Assembly (NCBI RefSeq): GCF_003248355.1
Contig: NZ_QKWY01000001.1
Coordinates: 434,001-498,000 of the forward strand
Origin: Streptomyces sp. AC1-42W
Lineage (GTDB): Bacteria; Actinomycetota; Actinomycetes; Streptomycetales; Streptomycetaceae
Direction of reading: 5' to 3'
DNA length: 64,000 bases
The translations under genes were made by a program, and so were the position numbers. The notes below the pieces were generated by a model. That model did no database searches, was not told where the DNA came from, and saw only the letters and a program-made list of their open reading frames with translations. Of the stretch, positions 9,989-19,095 are shown piece after piece. The first letter of the stretch is position 1. Every line of letters starts with the position of its first letter.

Positions 9989-11302
9989 ATGATGGCCGCC
10001 ACGAAGAGGATCGCCCTCGGTGTCATGGCCGCCGCGCTGGTCGCGGGGGCGGCCGGATGCTCGGGGATCGGTTCCGGGTCGGGGGACTCCGGCCCCGGAG
10101 CCGTCAATGGCGCCGCGGGCGAGAAGAAGAAGGCCGCCGAGGCGGCCCCCAAGAGCGTGTTCCGGGCGATCGGTGACGGTTCCACCGCGTTCACGGGTGC
10201 CCAGCCCGAGCAGCCGGCGGTGAAGCGCCTGGCGGTGGGGCAGAAGCCGCCGCAGTTCGTGGTGTTCTCGTGGGACGGTGCGGGCGAGGACAGCCAGCGG
10301 CTCTTCTCGCACTTCCGCGAAGTGGGCAAGAAGTACAACGCGTCGATGACGTACTTCCTCAGCGGCGTGTACCTGCTGCCGGAGACGAAGCGGGCACAGT
10401 ACGACCCGCCCAAGCACAACGCGGGCAGCTCGGACATCGGTTTCAACGACACCGAGGGCATCCGGAACACCCTCACCCAGCTCCGCGGAGCCTGGGAGGA
10501 CGGGAACGAGATCGGCACCCACTTCAACGGCCACTTCTGCGGCAAGGACGGCGGCGTGGGCACCTGGTCCGTCGAGGAGTGGAAGAGCGAGATCAGCCAG
10601 GCGAAGTCCTTCGTCAAGAGCTGGAAGTCGAACGCGCCGCTCCTCAAGGCCGAGAAGTCGCTTCCCTTCGACTACGACAAGGAACTCGTCGGCGGCCGCA
10701 CCCCTTGTCTGGAGGGGCGGGAGAACATGGTGGCGGCAGCACGCACCATGGGGTTCCGTTATGACTCCAGCGGCGTCAACGACCAGGTGTGGCCCGCGAA
10801 GAAGAACGGGATCTGGGACCTCTCCATGCAGCTCGTCCCCGTTCCCGGGCGCGACTTCGAAACGCTGTCGATGGACTACAACTTCATGTTCAACCAGTCC
10901 GGGACCACCCAGGGGGACCCGGCGAAGCGCGAGTTCTGGGGGAACCAGATGCGCGACGGGCTGCTCCAGGCCTTCGACCGCGCGTACAAGGGCAATCGTG
11001 CGCCGCTGATCATCGGCAACCACTTCGAGTCCTGGAACGGCGGCACGTACATGCGGGCCATCGAGGAGACGATCGCGACCGTCTGCACCAAGGAGGAAGT
11101 CCGCTGCGTCTCGTTCAGACAGCTGGCGGACTGGCTCGACGCCCAGGACCCCGCAGTGCTGGCGAAGCTCCGGACGCTGCAGGTCGGCCAGGCGCCCAAG
11201 GCGGGATGGCCCGCGTTCCTCAAGGCGGGCGCGGGTGCCGGCCGGGACGGGGCGGCCTCGGAGGCGCCCGCAGCGGCGGCGGGGAATCCGGCCGGACGCT
11301 GA
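9989..11302 (+). CDS. Secreted lipoprotein related to polysaccharide deacetylases
   Basis: This 437-aa protein has a lipoprotein signal peptide ending in the lipobox AGAAGC (Cys at about residue 24). A Lys/Ala-rich stretch follows. The mature part carries features of the polysaccharide deacetylase fold: FVVFSWDGAGED near the start, IGTHFNGHFCG in the middle, and IIGNHFESWNG near the end. The SWDGAGED and THFNGH blocks resemble the metal-binding Asp and His motifs of NodB domains, but I would not assign catalytic residues with certainty. It probably acts outside the cell on envelope polysaccharide. The ATG at 9989 has GAGGTGGG upstream. It is divergent from the SulP fusion. Confidence 0.7.
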   Translation: MMAATKRIALGVMAAALVAGAAGCSGIGSGSGDSGPGAVNGAAGEKKKAAEAAPKSVFRAIGDGSTAFTGAQPEQPAVKRLAVGQKPPQFVVFSWDGAGEDSQRLFSHFREVGKKYNASMTYFLSGVYLLPETKRAQYDPPKHNAGSSDIGFNDTEGIRNTLTQLRGAWEDGNEIGTHFNGHFCGKDGGVGTWSVEEWKSEISQAKSFVKSWKSNAPLLKAEKSLPFDYDKELVGGRTPCLEGRENMVAAARTMGFRYDSSGVNDQVWPAKKNGIWDLSMQLVPVPGRDFETLSMDYNFMFNQSGTTQGDPAKREFWGNQMRDGLLQAFDRAYKGNRAPLIIGNHFESWNGGTYMRAIEETIATVCTKEEVRCVSFRQLADWLDAQDPAVLAKLRTLQVGQAPKAGWPAFLKAGAGAGRDGAASEAPAAAAGNPAGR

Positions 11303-11418
11303 GGTCGGGCACGGCCCCCGGCGCCGGGCAGGAGATGTGCCCGGCGCCGGCCGTCGCGTCCATCGTGGTTCCGGCGGCTCGGCGGCTCAGCGGATGGGCC
11401 GCACGGAACCGCCATTCC

Positions 11419-12414
11419 TCAAGCGGGCTGGGCGGCTTCGGCGTGGATGAAACGCTCGTCCAGCACGAATGCCGGATCGACCTGGGCGGCGAGGTCCGCC
11501 CCGGTCTTCTCGTTCCCCCAGCTCTCCGCGTTCTTCAGATGGAAATGAACCATCTGGCGCGTGTACCGGCCCCAGTCCCGCCGCTCGTACGAGTCCTCCG
11601 CGGCGTCCTGGAGGCGTTGCAGGGCCATCCTGTTGTCCGCTTCGAGCAGTTCGAAACGCGCCGGGCGGCCCTTCTCCATGGCCCGTACCCAGTCGGAGTG
11701 GCCGACGGTGACCAGCAGGTCGTCACCCACCTCGGCGCGCAGGAACTCCAGGTCGTCCTCGCCCTGCACCTTGTTCCCGACGACCTTCAGGTCGACGCCG
11801 AAGTCCCGCGCGTACTCCTTGTACTGGCGGTAGACCGAGACGCCCTTGCGGGTGGGCTCGGCGATGAGGAACGTCATGTCGAAGCGGGTGAACATCCCGG
11901 AGGCGAAGGAGTCCGAACCGGCCGTCATGTCGACCACCACGTACTCGTCGGGGCCGTCGACGAGGTGATTGAGACAGAGCTCGACCGCGCCGACCTTGGA
12001 GTGGTAGCACGCCACACCGAGATCCGACTCGGTGAACGGCCCGGTCGCCATCAACCGGATGTCTCCGTCGTCGAGCCGGACCGTGCGGGCGCAGGTCTCG
12101 AAGATCGGGTTGTCCTCACGCACCCGCAGGAGCCGCGAGCCCTCGCCGGGTGGCGTCGTCTTGATCATCGTCGCCGCCGAGGCGATCCGCGGATTGCTGC
12201 CGCGCAGGTACTCCTTGATCAGAGGCAGCTGCGCCCCCATGGCGGGCAGTGCGGCGGATTCGTCCTCGTCGAGGCCGAGGGCGGCTCCGAGGTGCTGGTT
12301 GATGTCGGCGTCCACGGCGACGACGTGAGCTTCATTGGCGGCGAGGTGGCGGATGAAGAGCGAGGACAGCGTCGTCTTGCCGCTGCCGCCCTTCCCTACG
12401 AAAGCGATCTTCAT
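11419..12414 (-). CDS. CooC/MinD-like P-loop ATPase
   Basis: The 331-aa product starts MKIAFVGKGGSGKTT, a deviant Walker A motif of the ParA/MinD/CooC superfamily, and has a second nucleotide-site motif VVVDMTAGSDSF at about 175. CooC-type members help load metal into enzymes; others position cell components. Nothing here identifies the partner. I chose the ATG at 12414, preceded by AGGTG; a GTG at 12420 is an alternative. It is convergent with the lipoprotein gene and divergent from the Fic-like gene. Confidence 0.75.
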   Translation of the reverse strand: MKIAFVGKGGSGKTTLSSLFIRHLAANEAHVVAVDADINQHLGAALGLDEDESAALPAMGAQLPLIKEYLRGSNPRIASAATMIKTTPPGEGSRLLRVREDNPIFETCARTVRLDDGDIRLMATGPFTESDLGVACYHSKVGAVELCLNHLVDGPDEYVVVDMTAGSDSFASGMFTRFDMTFLIAEPTRKGVSVYRQYKEYARDFGVDLKVVGNKVQGEDDLEFLRAEVGDDLLVTVGHSDWVRAMEKGRPARFELLEADNRMALQRLQDAAEDSYERRDWGRYTRQMVHFHLKNAESWGNEKTGADLAAQVDPAFVLDERFIHAEAAQPA

Positions 12415-12516
12415 GTTCACCTAGGGTAGTCGATCGATCGCTTTGTGTTCTCCGCTTGCGTGAAGAAGGCCACTCCGGACCGGTCGGGACGGGCAGGGCG
12501 CGTAGCCTCGCTACTT

Positions 12517-13341
12517 ATGAGTACGACTTCCTCGGACCCGCTCGCCGCCCTGGGCGCTCTGCCGGGCGTGAACGACGCGGTGGACTCCGTACGCAAGGCC
12601 GTCGACCGGGTCTACGGGCACCGCGTGATGCGGCGTCGCAGCAACGAGGTCACCGCGGAGGCCGCGCTGCGGGGCGCCCGAGGGTCGGCCGCGCTCTCCG
12701 GCGCCGACTGGAACCTGGAGGAGGTGCGCCGGCGCACCGACTTCAGCGGCGACGACGAGGCCCGCGTGGTCGGAGCCGCCCTGCGGCTGACGGCGGAGGC
12801 GGGGCAGCTCCTCTCCATCTGGCGCCAGTCACCCGTGCGGGTCCTCGCCCGGCTCCACCTCGTCGCGGCGGGCGGCGCCACACCCGAGAACGCCGTCGGA
12901 CGGCCCCGGCTCGCCGGTGAGCCGGTGGACGAGCCGCTGATCGACGCGCCGCTGCCGAGCGCCGACGAGGTCGCGGGCCGGCTGGACGGACTCGGCCGGC
13001 TCATTCTCGCCGGGAGCGAAGCGCCCGCCCTGGTCACCGCCGCCGTCGTCCACGGAGAACTGCTGGCCCTGCGCCCCTTCGGGTCGCACAACGGCCTGGT
13101 GGCGCGTACGGCGGAGCGGATCGTGCTGATCGGAAGCGGACTCGACCCCAAGTCGATCTGCCCGGCCGAGGTCGGACACGCCGAACAGGGGCGCGCGGCC
13201 TACAAGGCGGCCTTCGAGGGCTATCTGTCGGGCACTCCCGAAGGCATGGCGACCTGGATCGGGCACTGCGGGCGCTCGGCGGAACTCGGCGTCAGGGAGT
13301 CGACGGCGGTGTGCGAGGCGCTGCAGCGAGGTGCCGCGTAG
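12517..13341 (+). CDS. Fic-fold protein with degenerate active-site motif
   Basis: This 274-aa protein has a Fic-like core near residues 165-210. The stretch ALRPFGSHNGLVARTAERIV lines up with the Fic motif HPFxxGNGRxxR, but the catalytic His is replaced by Arg and the GNGR is changed to HNGL. Canonical AMP transfer is therefore unlikely; it may be a binding or regulatory relative. The ATG at 12517 was chosen as the first Met consistent with the family-like start MSTTSSDPLA. It lies between the CooC-like ATPase and the Tad pilus region, a position conserved in streptomycetes as far as I recall. Confidence 0.65.
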   Translation: MSTTSSDPLAALGALPGVNDAVDSVRKAVDRVYGHRVMRRRSNEVTAEAALRGARGSAALSGADWNLEEVRRRTDFSGDDEARVVGAALRLTAEAGQLLSIWRQSPVRVLARLHLVAAGGATPENAVGRPRLAGEPVDEPLIDAPLPSADEVAGRLDGLGRLILAGSEAPALVTAAVVHGELLALRPFGSHNGLVARTAERIVLIGSGLDPKSICPAEVGHAEQGRAAYKAAFEGYLSGTPEGMATWIGHCGRSAELGVRESTAVCEALQRGAA

Positions 13342-13371
13342 CGACCGCACCCGGCGAGCGCGGACATGATT

Positions 13372-13399
13372 GCGGCGGTACCGGGACCGGTACCGCCGC
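13372..13399. terminator. Bidirectional terminator-like hairpin
   Basis: A perfect 13-bp inverted repeat lies at 13372-13384 / 13387-13399, with GGTACCGG next to the loop. It sits between two convergent genes. The rest of the 13342-13688 gap holds no gene I can support. Confidence 0.6.
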
Positions 13400-13688
13400 T
13401 GGCACGTCCATCCGGTTACCAAGCGTCCTCGATATGTGCCCATCAGGCCGGGGTCTTTGCCCGCTCCTGGTGTGGCTGGCCCGTAATCGACGGGTCGACG
13501 TCGCGTGGGTGCCGGGTCTCCGTGCGCGGTCCGTGGGGCCTTGCTGCGTAAACAGGTCATCCTCTCGGATGTCCTTGGTCTCGCGGGCCGTTGACTCCTT
13601 TGTACTCCAGGGGCGGGACAAGCGGTAGTGGGAGCCGCACTTCTTTACTTTTAGGTTCAATTACGGACGAGTCGGTCCAATGGGCTCG

Positions 13689-14528
13689 TCAGGCGGGAGT
13701 CGCCGAGGCCCGTCGCCGGGCGGCGAACCACACGACTCCCGCCGTGAGCGCGGCGGCGCTCACCGCTGCGGCCGCCATGAGCGCGGGACGCGGGGGCAGG
13801 GAGAGAGCCGAAAGGCGCTGCTTGAGCCGGACGGGTCGATTGAAGACGAGAATCGGCCACTCCCGCAGGGTCGCTTCGCGGCGCAGCGCCCGGTCCGGGT
13901 TGACCGCGTGCGGGTGCCCCACGGCCTCCAGCATCGGTACGTCGGTCGCGGAGTCGCTGTACGCGTAGCAGCGGGCCAGGTCGTAGCCCTCGGAGGCCGC
14001 GAGCGCCTTGATCGCCTCGGCTTTCGTGGGGCCGTACGCGTAGTACTCGATCTCGCCCGTGTAGCAGCCGTCGTCGCCGACGACCATGCGGGTGGCGACG
14101 ACGCGGTCGGCGCCGAGCATCTCGCCGATCGGTTCGACCACCTCCGCGCCCGACGTGGAGACGATCACGACGTCGCGTCCGGCGGTGTGATGCTCTTCGA
14201 TGAGCGTCGCCGCTTCGTCGTAGATGATCGGGTCGATCAGGTCGTGCAGGGTCTCGGCCACGAGTTCCTTGACCTGCTGGACGTTCCAGCCCTTGCAGAG
14301 CGCCGAGAGGTATTCGCGCATCCGCTCCATCTGGTCGTGATCCGCTCCTCCGGCGAGGAACACGAACTGTGTGTACGCAGTGCGCAGCACCGCGCGACGG
14401 TTGATCAGTCCGCCGTGGTAGAAGGACTTGCTGAAGGTCAGCGTCGAAGACTTCGCAATGACCGTCTTGTCCAGGTCGAAGAAGGCGGCTGTGCGCGGCA
14501 AGAAGCGGTTTTCCACATGGCAGAGCAT
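13689..14528 (-). CDS. HAD-IB family phosphatase with C-terminal membrane anchor
   Basis: This 279-aa protein begins with the HAD nucleophile motif FFDLDKTVIA (Asp at about residue 18-20). It has motif II VIVSTSG (about 125) and motif IV YSDSATDVPML (about 195), where the Asp residues coordinate Mg2+. This is the SerB-like HAD-IB subclass. A C-terminal hydrophobic segment (about 245-268) followed by RRRAS suggests membrane anchoring. The substrate is unknown. It is divergent from the Tad operon, the same arrangement as the HAD gene next to ssd/tadA in mycobacteria. A GTG twelve bases further in is an alternative start. Confidence 0.82.
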   Translation of the reverse strand: MLCHVENRFLPRTAAFFDLDKTVIAKSSTLTFSKSFYHGGLINRRAVLRTAYTQFVFLAGGADHDQMERMREYLSALCKGWNVQQVKELVAETLHDLIDPIIYDEAATLIEEHHTAGRDVVIVSTSGAEVVEPIGEMLGADRVVATRMVVGDDGCYTGEIEYYAYGPTKAEAIKALAASEGYDLARCYAYSDSATDVPMLEAVGHPHAVNPDRALRREATLREWPILVFNRPVRLKQRLSALSLPPRPALMAAAAVSAAALTAGVVWFAARRRASATPA

Positions 14529-14664
14529 AGGGGCCCGCCATTCGGCGTAAACCCCAGCGCGTGGGTTTGCCTGAGAAGGCCCTCGGGTACACCATGGAAG
14601 TCACGGATCGTTCGCGACCGTGCTAACCCCGGTCCGGCTCCTCCCCCCCCGAGTCGGCCGTGGG

Positions 14665-14700
14665 GACGACCCCCGCTCTCCCCCCCCGGCGGGGGTCGTC
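14665..14700. terminator. 12-bp stem-loop with C-rich loop
   Basis: A perfect inverted repeat, GACGACCCCCGC / GCGGGGGTCGTC, lies at 14665-14676 and 14689-14700 around a C-rich loop. It lies between divergent genes, so it terminates neither of them. It may end a short transcript or shape the leader. Confidence 0.5.
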
Positions 14701-14854
14701 GCATGTCCGGACGCGGTTTGACGCGCGGATTCAACCATTTCTCTTCCCTCCACTCCGTGCCCGGCTGTGTAAGCGGGCTGCTGACTTCAGCGTGCGCCGT
14801 GACCCTGGGTAGCGAAAGTGTCGCGCCTGGAAGTCACCGGTACGAGCGACGGAG

Positions 14855-14901
14855 TTATTCACAACCACTGAGTTGTCCACGGTTTTCCAGCAAGATCCAC
14901 A
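14855..14901. promoter_or_regulatory. Cluster of DnaA-box-like 9-mers upstream of the Tad operon
   Basis: Three sequences close to the DnaA box (TTGTCCACA in Streptomyces, TTATCCACA in general) lie within 47 bases: TTATTCACA at 14855-14863, TTGTCCACG at 14873-14881 and AGATCCACA at 14893-14901. They lie about 130-170 bases before the first Tad gene. Binding is inferred from sequence only. Confidence 0.35.
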
Positions 14902-15027
14902 TGATTTCCGGAACCGTCGCACCGTGATTCCACCCGTGAAGTCCACGGGTACCGGAATCGCTGTTCTCGGATGTGCTCCGAGATCGCCGTGAACCGCGGC
15001 GAAGGCGAGTGAGGGAGCGGTGGTGAG

Positions 15028-16161
15028 ATGAGCGTGGCTGAATCCAGTGCCCGGGAGCGATTGACGGCCGTCGGCGCGCGACGGGGCGGACCACTGATCG
15101 TGACCGAGGACGTGGAGCTGCTCGACGATCTGTTGAGGCTGTGCGCAGCGGCCGGCACGGAACCGGAGGTGCATCACACCCTGCCCGACCGGCGAGGAGG
15201 CTGGGAGCAGGCCCCCATGGTCCTCGTCGGCGACGATGCGGCCGTGCGGTGCCGCGGCGCGGCGCGCCGGACCGGTGTCATGGTCGTCGGGCGGGACCGG
15301 GAGTCGCCCGAGGTCTGGCGCCGAGCTGTCGAAATCGGCGCCGAGTACGTGATCCGGCTGCCCGACTCGGAGGGCTGGCTCGTCGACCAGATCGCCAATG
15401 CGGCGGAAGGCATCGGTCGGCCCGCGCTCACGGTGGGGGTGGTCGGGGGAAGAGGAGGCGCGGGCGCGTCCACCCTGGCGTGCGCCCTCGCGGTGACGGC
15501 GGCCCGGGCAGGGCACCGAACCATGCTCATCGACGGGGACCCGCTGGGCGGTGGCATCGATGTGCTGCTCGGGGGCGAGCGGGCCGAGGGAATGCGCTGG
15601 CCTGATTTCGCCCACTCCGAGGGGCGGGTCGGCGGCGGAGCCCTGGAGGAATCGCTGCCCGCGATGCACGGGCTGAGGGTGCTCAGCTGGGGTCGCGACG
15701 ACTGGGTGGTCATCCCCGCGCCCGCGATGCGGGCGGTGCTGGCCGCAGCGCGCAGACTCGGTGGAGTGGTGGTGGTCGACCTGCCGCGCCGGGTGGACGA
15801 GGCGGTGGCCGAAGCCCTGGCCCAGCTCGATCTCGGGCTCGTGGTCGTCCCCGGGGAGCTGCGCGCGGTCGCGGCGGCGAAGCGGGTGGCGTCCATGGCC
15901 GGTATGGTCCTCGACGATCTCCGTGTGGTGGCCTGCGGCCCCTATGCGTCCGGGCTCGACGAGGGATGGGTGGCCCGAGCCATGGGTCTGCCGCTGGTGG
16001 GCGAAGTGCCCCGGGAGCGAGGACTGTCGGCCGAACAGAATCTGGGCCAGCCTCCGGGAGGCAACGCGCGCGGCCCGCTCGCCCGGTTCTGCGCCGCCTT
16101 CTGGGAGCAGGTGCTCGTGGCGGAGGGCGCCCACAGCCCGGTTGCCGGAGGCGTCTCATGA
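15028..16161 (+). CDS. ssd: Septum site-determining protein Ssd / TadZ-CpaE-like
   Basis: This 377-aa protein has an N-terminal receiver-like domain (about 20-130) and a ParA/MinD-like ATPase domain. The nucleotide loop reads GVVGGRGGAGASTLA (about 137-151), the Lys-poor variant typical of Ssd/CpaE proteins. Members place the Tad secretion machine at a cell pole or influence septation. The ATG at 15028 has GAGGGAG upstream. The stop codon overlaps the start of tadA (ATGA), so they form one operon. Confidence 0.85.
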   Translation: MSVAESSARERLTAVGARRGGPLIVTEDVELLDDLLRLCAAAGTEPEVHHTLPDRRGGWEQAPMVLVGDDAAVRCRGAARRTGVMVVGRDRESPEVWRRAVEIGAEYVIRLPDSEGWLVDQIANAAEGIGRPALTVGVVGGRGGAGASTLACALAVTAARAGHRTMLIDGDPLGGGIDVLLGGERAEGMRWPDFAHSEGRVGGGALEESLPAMHGLRVLSWGRDDWVVIPAPAMRAVLAAARRLGGVVVVDLPRRVDEAVAEALAQLDLGLVVVPGELRAVAAAKRVASMAGMVLDDLRVVACGPYASGLDEGWVARAMGLPLVGEVPRERGLSAEQNLGQPPGGNARGPLARFCAAFWEQVLVAEGAHSPVAGGVS

Positions 16162-17306
16162 GCGAGGCGCTGCTCGATGCCGTCAGGCAACGGCTCGCGC
16201 ACAGCGGCACGGCGCCGACACCGGCCGGAGTCGCCGCCGCGCTACGGGCGCAGGGCCGGTTGCTCGGCACGGCGGAAGTGCTGGGCCGGGCGGACGAGCT
16301 GCGGGGTGAGCTGATCGGAACCGGGGTGCTGGAACCGCTCCTGACCGATCCCGGTGTCACGGACGTCCTGGTGTCCGCACCCGATCGCGTCTGGGTGGAC
16401 CGGGGCGGCGGGCTCGAACTCACCGAGGTGACCTTCGCGGACGCGGCTGCCGTCCGCAGACTGGCCCAGCGGCTCGCGGCCGTGGCGGGGCGCCGGCTCG
16501 ACGACGCCAGGCCCTGGGTGGACGCCAGACTGCCGGACGGCACCCGGATGCATGCCGTGCTCCCACCGGTGTCGGTCGGCTCGACGTGCCTGTCGCTGCG
16601 AGTGGTCAGGCCTCGCGCCTTCTCGCTGGCGGAGCTGGTCGGGGCCGGAACCGTGCCTCCGGGAGGCGACCGGGTGCTGCGGGCCCTGGTGGAGGCACGG
16701 GTGTCGTATCTGATCAGCGGCGGCACGGGGGCGGGCAAGACCACCCTGCTGTCGAGCCTGCTGGGCGCGGTGGGGCCGCATGAGCGCATCGTGCTCGCCG
16801 AGGACTCCTCCGAGCTGCGACCGGACCACCCGCATGTCGTACGTCTGGAATCGCGCCCCGCGAACCAGGAAGGGGCCGGACAGGTCACCCTTCGCGACCT
16901 GGTGCGCCAGGCACTGCGCATGCGGCCCGACCGGCTGGTGGTCGGTGAGGTGCGCGGCCACGAGGTCACCGAGCTCCTGGCCGCTCTCAACACAGGACAT
17001 GAGGGGGGCTCAGGCACGGTTCACGCCAACGCCGCCGGGCATGTACCGGCGAGGCTGGAGGCGCTCGGAACCGCTGCGGGGCTGGATCGGGTGGCACTGC
17101 ACAGCCAGTTGGCGGCGGCTCTGTCCGTAGTGGTCCACCTGGCGAGGGATCGCGCGGGGCGCCGGCGGATCGCCGACATCCATGTGCTGGAGCGGGACGG
17201 TGCCGGGCTGGTGCGGACGGTTCCGGCGCTGCGCTGGGGCGTCGACGGCTGGCAGCGGGAGCGCGGCTGGGGCCGGCTACACGCACTGATCGAGGACGCG
17301 CTGTGA
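16158..17306 (+). CDS. tadA: Tad secretion ATPase TadA/CpaF
   Basis: This 382-aa protein is a type II/IV secretion ATPase. It shows Walker A GGTGAGKTTLL (about residue 190), an Asp box around LAEDSSELRPDH, Walker B-like DRLVVGEVRGHE (about 255) and a His box GTVHAN (about 285). It would power assembly of Flp-type pili with TadB and TadC. It is coupled to ssd upstream (ATGA) and to tadB downstream (GTGA). Confidence 0.92.
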   Translation: MSEALLDAVRQRLAHSGTAPTPAGVAAALRAQGRLLGTAEVLGRADELRGELIGTGVLEPLLTDPGVTDVLVSAPDRVWVDRGGGLELTEVTFADAAAVRRLAQRLAAVAGRRLDDARPWVDARLPDGTRMHAVLPPVSVGSTCLSLRVVRPRAFSLAELVGAGTVPPGGDRVLRALVEARVSYLISGGTGAGKTTLLSSLLGAVGPHERIVLAEDSSELRPDHPHVVRLESRPANQEGAGQVTLRDLVRQALRMRPDRLVVGEVRGHEVTELLAALNTGHEGGSGTVHANAAGHVPARLEALGTAAGLDRVALHSQLAAALSVVVHLARDRAGRRRIADIHVLERDGAGLVRTVPALRWGVDGWQRERGWGRLHALIEDAL

Positions 17307-18178
17307 CGGCCTCCGCCGAAGCCCCGGCGATGGTGCACGCGGCGGTGCTGTGCGCGGTGATGGCGGTCTGGCTGGTGGTGCGGGCGCAGGGTCGTTCCCT
17401 GCGGAGAGCGCGGACGCTGTTCTTCGGCGCAAGCGAGCAGCCACCGCTCCAGGAATGGCGGTGGAAGGCTCGCGCCCTGGTCGAGAAGCGGCTGAGGGGG
17501 CGGTGGGAGTGGCTGTGTCTCCCGGTGGCCTGCGCAGTGGCGCTGCTCGGTCGATCCGTACTGCCGTTGATCGCGGGGCTCGTCGCGGTTCCCCTGGCAC
17601 GACGGTGGTTGGAGAAGAGACGGGCGCGCGGCGAAGAGGACGCGAAGGGCGCAGGGGTGGTGGACCTCTGCGGTGCGCTGGTGGGTGAGCTGAGGGCAGG
17701 ACATGAGCCGGGGCAGGCGCTGCTTGTCGCGGTGCGCGACACGGATGTGCTGGGCGAGGCCGGGGCACGGCTGTCGGCGGCGGCGCGGTTCGGTGGCGAT
17801 GTACCCAGGGCGCTGGTCCAGGCGGCGGGCGAGCCGGGGCTGGATGGGCTGGCAGGAGTGGCCGCCTGCTGGCGGGTGGCGGTGGGCAGTGGGGCGGGCC
17901 TCGCGGCGGGCCTGGCCCGGCTGGAAAGCGCGCTGAGAGCGGACCGCCGCCGGCGCGAGGAGCTGCGGGCGCAACTGTCGGGAGCGTGGTCGACGGTGGT
18001 CCTGCTCGCCGTGCTCCCCGTACTCGGCATGGGGCTCGGGGCCGCCCTCGGAGCGCGGCCGCTGGAAGTGCTGCTCCACAGCACCGCCGGGCTGGTCTGC
18101 CTGGTGACGGGCGGGCTGCTGGAGGTGTGCGGTCTGCTCTGGGCCGCCCGCATCGTCCGGGCGGGGGAAGCGGGATGA
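17303..18178 (+). CDS. tadB: Tad inner-membrane protein TadB-like (type II secretion F domain)
   Basis: This 291-aa membrane protein has hydrophobic segments near the N-terminus (about 5-22 and 70-100) and two at the C-terminus (about 230-285). Between them lies the cytoplasmic four-helix T2SF domain, with ELRAGHEPGQALLVAV in the conserved position. It forms the platform on which TadA acts. The GTG start overlaps the tadA stop, and its own stop overlaps the start of tadC. Confidence 0.85.
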   Translation: MTASAEAPAMVHAAVLCAVMAVWLVVRAQGRSLRRARTLFFGASEQPPLQEWRWKARALVEKRLRGRWEWLCLPVACAVALLGRSVLPLIAGLVAVPLARRWLEKRRARGEEDAKGAGVVDLCGALVGELRAGHEPGQALLVAVRDTDVLGEAGARLSAAARFGGDVPRALVQAAGEPGLDGLAGVAACWRVAVGSGAGLAAGLARLESALRADRRRREELRAQLSGAWSTVVLLAVLPVLGMGLGAALGARPLEVLLHSTAGLVCLVTGGLLEVCGLLWAARIVRAGEAG

Positions 18179-19023
18179 ACGCCCCGAGCGGTGAAGGCGT
18201 CCGGGTGGCGCAGACCCTGGGGCTGGCGGTGGTGCTCTACGCCCGCGTGGTTCTGCCGCTGGCCCGGCGGCAGACCGGCAGACGGACACGGCGCCGGGGT
18301 GAACGGCTTCTGACGGTGCCCCCGACGGAACGTGCCGCGAGTTCGTCCCGGTGGCCCGGCTTTCGGGCGGGCAGGTCGGAAAGGTCGGGCCGGGCCGTTC
18401 CGGTCGGCGCGGTCGGACAGTGGGCGGCGTTGGCGGCGATCGTGCCGGCCGGGTGGTTCCTCGTGGGCGGCCCGGTGGGATGGGCAGCCGGCCTGGCCGC
18501 GGCCTACGGCGCACGGTGGTGGTGGCGCAAGCGGCTCGGGAGCGCCTCCGCATCCGCAGAGGCGAAGGAGCGATCGGCGGAGGCCGCACGGCAGCTGCCC
18601 ATGGCGGCGGACCTCCTGGCGGCCTGCAGCTCCGCAGGCGCCGGTCCGGTGGAAGCCGCCGAGGCCGTGGGGGAGTCGCTGGGCGGTCCGGTGGGTGAAC
18701 GGCTCGCCCGTACGGCGGCGGAGATCCGGCTCGGGGAAGACGCCGCTGTCGCCTGGGGGCGGTTCGGCGAGCTGCCGGGGGCCGCGGGCCTGGCTCGCTG
18801 TCTGGACCGGGCTGCTTCGACCGGTGCGCCGGCGGCGGAGCCGGTGGCCCGGACGGCCGAGGCGTTGCGGGCCGACCGGGCGAGAGCGGCCGTGACACGG
18901 GCTCAGAAGGCGGCCGTGATGGTCACCGCGCCCGTGGGGCTCTGCTTCCTTCCCGCCTTCCTGGCGGTGGGGGTCGCGCCGGTGGTGATCGGGCTGGCCG
19001 GGGGCTTGCTGCGGCCCGCGTGA
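18175..19023 (+). CDS. tadC: Tad inner-membrane protein TadC-like (type II secretion F domain)
   Basis: This 282-aa protein is the second platform protein of the Tad machine. It has hydrophobic segments at about 10-25, 85-115 and 245-280, and a T2SF domain beginning RQLPMAADLLAACSSAG (about 140). The start ATG at 18175 overlaps the tadB stop (ATGA). The next gene, the pilin, follows after a 72-base gap and may have its own promoter or be processed separately. Confidence 0.83.
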   Translation: MNAPSGEGVRVAQTLGLAVVLYARVVLPLARRQTGRRTRRRGERLLTVPPTERAASSSRWPGFRAGRSERSGRAVPVGAVGQWAALAAIVPAGWFLVGGPVGWAAGLAAAYGARWWWRKRLGSASASAEAKERSAEAARQLPMAADLLAACSSAGAGPVEAAEAVGESLGGPVGERLARTAAEIRLGEDAAVAWGRFGELPGAAGLARCLDRAASTGAPAAEPVARTAEALRADRARAAVTRAQKAAVMVTAPVGLCFLPAFLAVGVAPVVIGLAGGLLRPA

Positions 19024-19095
19024 AGCGAGGCGTGCACACGTAAAAGATTTTTCGGGTGTTTCTGTACACAACTGACCTGTTGGGGGTTCGAAGGC

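Larger units (their letters stand above)
14529..15027. other. Long leader region of the Tad operon, no gene seen
   Basis: This 500-base region separates the HAD gene from the Tad operon. It contains a strong hairpin (14665-14700) with C-rich tracts beside it and a cluster of DnaA-box-like 9-mers (14855-14901). I see no convincing ORF. A small RNA ending at the hairpin is possible but not shown. Confidence 0.4.
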
